Part shown: positions 60,708 to 64,000 of the stretch, one piece after another
Numbering within the stretch: position 1 is the first letter of the stretch
Layout of the letters: every line of letters begins with the position of its first letter
Assembly (NCBI GenBank): GCA_016705685.1
Contig: JADJLB010000010.1
Location: 402,501-466,500, forward strand
Direction: 5' to 3'
Source: Propionivibrio sp.
GTDB lineage: Bacteria > Pseudomonadota > Gammaproteobacteria > Burkholderiales > Rhodocyclaceae
Length of the DNA: 64,000 nucleotides
The notes under the pieces: generated by a model
Database searches by the model: none
What the model saw: the letters and a program-made list of their open reading frames with translations, nothing else
Told to the model about the DNA's origin: nothing
Made by a program: the position numbers and the translations under genes

Positions 60708-62144
60708 TCAGCCGAGACCGAGCAAAGCGATCTTTTCGTAGAGAGAAGTGCGGGAGATGCCCAGTTCCGCCGCCGCGCGCGCTTTGTTCCCTGCGCAGGC
60801 CGCCAAGCAGTTACGGATAGCAGTTCTTTCCGCTTCCGCGATAGCTTCGGCGAGCGACTGGCCAACCGGCTCGGCCGTTGGTTCAGAAGCCTGCGCCGGC
60901 AGCATAGCCGCATTTATCTCGGCAAGGGTAAGGGTTTCACCATCATTCATCATGAGACTTCGCTCGAGCACATTCTGCAACTCGCGGATGTTGCCCGGCC
61001 AGTTGTGCCGGTGCAGCCGCTGGAGCGCCTCCGGGGAGATTTCGCGCAGGGGCAGCCCCAGCTTTTGGCATAGCGCTTCAATCATGTGCTCGCACAGCAA
61101 CGGGAGGTCGGACAGCCGCTCTCGCAGTGGGGGCATCGGCAAGGTCACAACGTTCAATCGGTAGTAGAGATCGGTGCGGAAACGCCCTTCGTTCATCTCT
61201 GCCTGCAGATCGCGACTGGTGGCAGCAACGATGCGTACATCGACCGGTACCAGCTGATTGGAGCCTAGCGCCTCGAACTCCCCCTCCTGAAGTACCCGCA
61301 ATAGCTTGGCTTGCAGAGCGATAGCCATGTCACCAATTTCATCGAGAAAAAGCGTCCCGCCATCCGCAAGTTTGAATTTGCCGTCCCGACCTTTGCGGTC
61401 CGCACCAGTATATGCACCGGGGGTGACTCCGAAGAATTCCGATTCGAGCAAGGTCTCCGGAATTGCCGCAATGTTCACAGCGACAAACGCTTTGTCCGCC
61501 CGCAGACTGGCATTGTGAATGGCTTGTGCCAGAAGCTCTTTGCCCGTACCGGTTTCCCCCTGAATTAGCACCGGCGCCTTTGTGCGCGCCGCGCGCCGCG
61601 CCTGCTGCTTGAGTGCAACACATACGTCGGACGCGGCGATAATGCTGGACAGTGTATGTTTGGCGCGCCGAGCTTCGGCAAGGCAACGCTGGGCGTCGGC
61701 ATAGTCTACTCTGAGGCGATTGAAGCGAGAAACCAGCGGCGCCAGCCCCATTGTATTGTCAAGCAGCATAAGGCCTATGCCACCGATTACAGCGCCCGAT
61801 TTGTCGCGCAGCGGCAGACGCATGACGACGAAGGTCTCTTCGCCAAAGTCCATAAGGTCGAGCATGATCGGTCGCCCTGTTTCGACCACTTCGCGCATCA
61901 AGCTATTAGGCACGATGCTCTCCACCGGTTGACCAATGGCCAAGGCCGGATCGGCCAGGCCAAGCCGCTTGGGGTAGCGGTCGTTCATCCAGACGATGCG
62001 CGCTTGCCTGTCGACGATAATCGCGCCGTCGCAAATATCAGCGAGATGGCCGAGCAGCGACTCGGTCGCGACCTTGACCAGATGTTCGCCTTCGCTGGCA
62101 ACCAGCGGTTTGGTAATGGATATTTCTGGCGAACGCGATGGCAT
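60708..62144 (-). CDS. Sigma-54-dependent transcriptional regulator (PAS-AAA-Fis)
   Basis: A 478-residue activator: a PAS-like sensor at about 30-135 (GAIIVDRQARIVWMNDRYPK), AAA+ with Walker A GETGTGKE, sigma-54 loop GAYTGA (Tyr replacing Phe of GAFTGA) and FLDEIGDM, then a Fis-type HTH (NKARAAAELGISRTSLYEKI). The ATG at 62144 is preferred (AAGGA upstream); the frame stays open for 147 more codons upstream, but that sequence is not protein-like. There is no kinase partner, so it likely senses a ligand or redox state through PAS. Its target is unknown. Confidence 0.85.
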   Translation of the reverse strand: MPSRSPEISITKPLVASEGEHLVKVATESLLGHLADICDGAIIVDRQARIVWMNDRYPKRLGLADPALAIGQPVESIVPNSLMREVVETGRPIMLDLMDFGEETFVVMRLPLRDKSGAVIGGIGLMLLDNTMGLAPLVSRFNRLRVDYADAQRCLAEARRAKHTLSSIIAASDVCVALKQQARRAARTKAPVLIQGETGTGKELLAQAIHNASLRADKAFVAVNIAAIPETLLESEFFGVTPGAYTGADRKGRDGKFKLADGGTLFLDEIGDMAIALQAKLLRVLQEGEFEALGSNQLVPVDVRIVAATSRDLQAEMNEGRFRTDLYYRLNVVTLPMPPLRERLSDLPLLCEHMIEALCQKLGLPLREISPEALQRLHRHNWPGNIRELQNVLERSLMMNDGETLTLAEINAAMLPAQASEPTAEPVGQSLAEAIAEAERTAIRNCLAACAGNKARAAAELGISRTSLYEKIALLGLG

Positions 62145-62605
62145 GGTGCAAAGTTTCCTTTCCTTCTGTCGTATGTCAAGTGGAGTCGCCCACCTTGGCC
62201 TTGTCTGCATGAGGATCCCGCGGCTCTTCGTCGGCCAAAAGCTCCGTTTCATGCTATCAGACCTTCCTGATGCTGCTCTCCAATCCAGTTCTCCAGAAAC
62301 CGAACAGTCGATCTGTAGCCGAGAGTCGAGGCTACCCTTCTTGCTTTCGAATACCTCGATGATTAATCGCGAGTTCCGCACCGGCCGGTCCTCTCGCAGA
62401 ATGCGCGTCTCCATCTGATCGCTCACTGAAGCATCCGGGTTGCGGGCAAGGCATCGGGAACGGTATGCACGAGGAGGAGCGTAGCCGATATTGCGAGGAC
62501 AGACCAAGCCGGCAGGAAATTCACGAACTAGAGGTTCGCGGCTCTCGTGTGAACTGGATGCTCGGTCGATGTGCTGCTCAAACAAACAAGTACGTTGTCA
62601 CAATT
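62145..62605. other. Intergenic stretch without a recognisable gene
   Basis: 461 bases between cimA and the sigma-54 activator gene. Open frames exist in several registers but none shows family similarity or a good ribosome-binding site. A short CGAAC/GTTCG hairpin occurs at 62524-62538. It presumably carries the activator's promoter. Confidence 0.5.
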
Positions 62606-64000
62606 TCACTTCGGACACTTGGCTTCTTCCAGTTTTAACAGCTTGTACTCGATGGAATCCACCAATGCTATCCAACTGGCTTCAATGATATCAGTGGAGA
62701 CGCCGACTGTCGTCCACACGGCATCACCGTCGGTCGACTGCAGCAGAACGCGAACTTTGGCAGCAGTCGCATCCTTGCCGTTGATGACGCGCACCTTGTA
62801 ATCCGTCAGGTGGACGTTTGAAAGTTCCGGGTAGAATTTGTCCAATGCCCTGCGCAAGGCACAATCAAGTGCATGAACCGGACCATCCCCTTCAGCAGCC
62901 GTGATTTCATCCGTGCCATCCACTTTAACCTTGATGATGGCCGAAGAACCATACGCGCCATTGGTCGGCTGTTCGCCAATGATCTTGAAATGTTCGAGCT
63001 CAAAAAACGGTCGGTACTTGCCGAGTTGTTTACGTATGACAAGCTCAAACGTGCTTTCGGCACCCTCGAACTGATACCCCTCGTGTTCCATTTCCTTCAG
63101 GCGTTTGATGATGCTGTCGGTAACCGCATCGTCTTTGGAAATACTTGCATCCACTTCCCAAATCTTTTCGAGAATCATGCGTCGACCAGACACTTCACTC
63201 ATCAGAAATCGGCGCTGCCCACCCACCAGATCCGGGTCGATATGCTCAAAGGAATGGGCTGCCTTATTAACCCCGTCAATATGCATTCCGCCCTTATGGG
63301 CAAAAGCGCAGTTGCCGACAAAAGGGTCGCGTTCGTTCAGCGCAACGTTTGAAATTGCTGCAATGTGACGGGCTACACGGGTAATGTTCCGGTACTGGCC
63401 GTCCGGCAAACATTCGAATTCCCGTTTCACGCCGAGATTGGCGATGATTGTCGAAAGATTGGCATTGCCGCAACGTTCGCCAAACCCGATATATGTCCCC
63501 TGCACATGACGGGCTCCATTTTCAACTGCCATTACGCTGTTGGCCACCGCCATGCCGCAGTCATTGTGTGCGTGGATGCCTAATGGCACGGCGAACGAGG
63601 CCTCTACCGTCCGTACGATCTGAGCCACTTCGGAGGGAAAGGTTCCGCCATTGGTATCGCACAAGACCAGGGCATCGGCACCCCCCGCGACGGCAGCCCG
63701 CAGTGATTCAACGGCATATTCCGGGTTGTTCTTATAGCCATCGAAGAAATGTTCCGCATCGTATACCACTTCCTTGCCCCTGCCCTTGAAGAAGGCTACC
63801 GTGTCACTGATCATGTTCAGGTTTTCCTGCAGCGATGTGCGGATGATTTCAGTCACATGAAAATCCCAGCTTTTTCCGAATATGACGATGACCGGTGTAT
63901 CCGCCTGCAACAGGGACTGGACGTTGTCGTCGCTCTCCGCACTACAGTCGCGACGACGGGTGCTGCCAAAGGCAGCCAGTCTGGCGTGTTTCAGAACGAT
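62606..64000 (-). CDS. cimA: Citramalate synthase CimA, 5' end outside the window
   Basis: The enzyme condenses pyruvate and acetyl-CoA to (R)-citramalate, the first step of the threonine-independent isoleucine route. About 464 residues are present; the frame is still open at the window edge with KHARLAAFGSTRRRDC, a conserved stretch about 70 residues into the family. It continues with IFGKSWDFHVTEIIRTSLQE, metal and substrate residues in HAHNDCGMAVAN, and EFECLPDG. The C-terminal regulatory domain of the LeuA type (DYKVRVINGKDATAAKVRVL) is complete. The TIGR00977-type sequence distinguishes it from LeuA. Confidence 0.93.
   Translation of the reverse strand: MVLKHARLAAFGSTRRRDCSAESDDNVQSLLQADTPVIVIFGKSWDFHVTEIIRTSLQENLNMISDTVAFFKGRGKEVVYDAEHFFDGYKNNPEYAVESLRAAVAGGADALVLCDTNGGTFPSEVAQIVRTVEASFAVPLGIHAHNDCGMAVANSVMAVENGARHVQGTYIGFGERCGNANLSTIIANLGVKREFECLPDGQYRNITRVARHIAAISNVALNERDPFVGNCAFAHKGGMHIDGVNKAAHSFEHIDPDLVGGQRRFLMSEVSGRRMILEKIWEVDASISKDDAVTDSIIKRLKEMEHEGYQFEGAESTFELVIRKQLGKYRPFFELEHFKIIGEQPTNGAYGSSAIIKVKVDGTDEITAAEGDGPVHALDCALRRALDKFYPELSNVHLTDYKVRVINGKDATAAKVRVLLQSTDGDAVWTTVGVSTDIIEASWIALVDSIEYKLLKLEEAKCPK

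Noticed and set aside
62145-62585. In-frame 147-codon extension upstream of the sigma-54 activator
   Set aside because: Arg/Ser-rich, non-globular composition with no family match; the ATG at 62144 has a suitable ribosome-binding site and fits the length of homologues.
1-64000. CRISPR arrays, complete insertion sequences, prophage genes or rRNA
   Set aside because: No regularly spaced repeats, transposase, integrase or rRNA sequence was seen anywhere in the window.

Overview
This is a 64-kb chromosomal window from a GC-rich Gram-negative bacterium, most likely a betaproteobacterium of the Rhodocyclaceae type (Accumulibacter, Propionivibrio or Dechloromonas relatives). The reasons are the order tig-clpP-clpX-lon-hupB-tRNAVal-tRNAAsp-ppiD, squalene synthesis through HpnCDE, a twin cyanophycin synthetase locus, and XrtA/PEP-CTERM-type exopolysaccharide regulators (PrsK/PrsR/PrsT). 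The species assignment is inference from gene content, not from a search.

Layout. 1-5.7 kb: end of murJ, a PEBP-family gene, an MltD-like transglycosylase, a scar holding fragments of a PIN toxin and of hsdM, and an orphan GH13 gene. 5.9-14.5 kb (minus strand): a toxin-antitoxin pair whose toxin has a nonsense codon, then a peptide-type ABC transporter. Between the transporter's binding-protein gene and its first permease gene sits a zeta-toxin-like module flanked by an 84-bp duplication of the permease gene start. 14.7-24.3 kb: fabI, then the protein quality-control block (ppiD, two tRNAs, hupB, lon, clpX, clpP, tig, tRNA-Leu). 24.4-30.6 kb: hpnCDE on the plus strand, then feoB, feoA and an outer-membrane protein gene on the minus strand, with a perfect 15-bp inverted repeat upstream. 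30.7-37 kb: a signalling cluster (PAS histidine kinase, HDOD protein, a 61-aa protein, a response regulator, a PAS-GGDEF-EAL-REC protein). 37.2-45 kb: a cyanophycin block (ABC exporter with zinc ribbon, DUF1854 protein, CphA', CphA).

45.1-48.2 kb (minus): four genes for a putative exported RR-signal protein, a PqqD-like peptide-binding protein, an HprK-related kinase and a PF14907-type nucleotidyltransferase. The last three overlap start-to-stop. This is the window's best candidate for an uncharacterised system: it looks like a phosphorylation or nucleotidylation cassette acting on a secreted protein. 48.5-60.6 kb (minus): an exopolysaccharide locus with glycosyltransferase, PrsK, PrsR, PrsT, UDP-sugar dehydrogenase, epimerase, transglycosylase and trypsin-like protease, preceded by a near-consensus sigma-54 promoter. 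60.7-64 kb: another sigma-54 activator and the 3' part of a citramalate synthase gene that runs off the window.

Coordinates were read by eye. Family calls come from motif and whole-sequence recognition without database searches.
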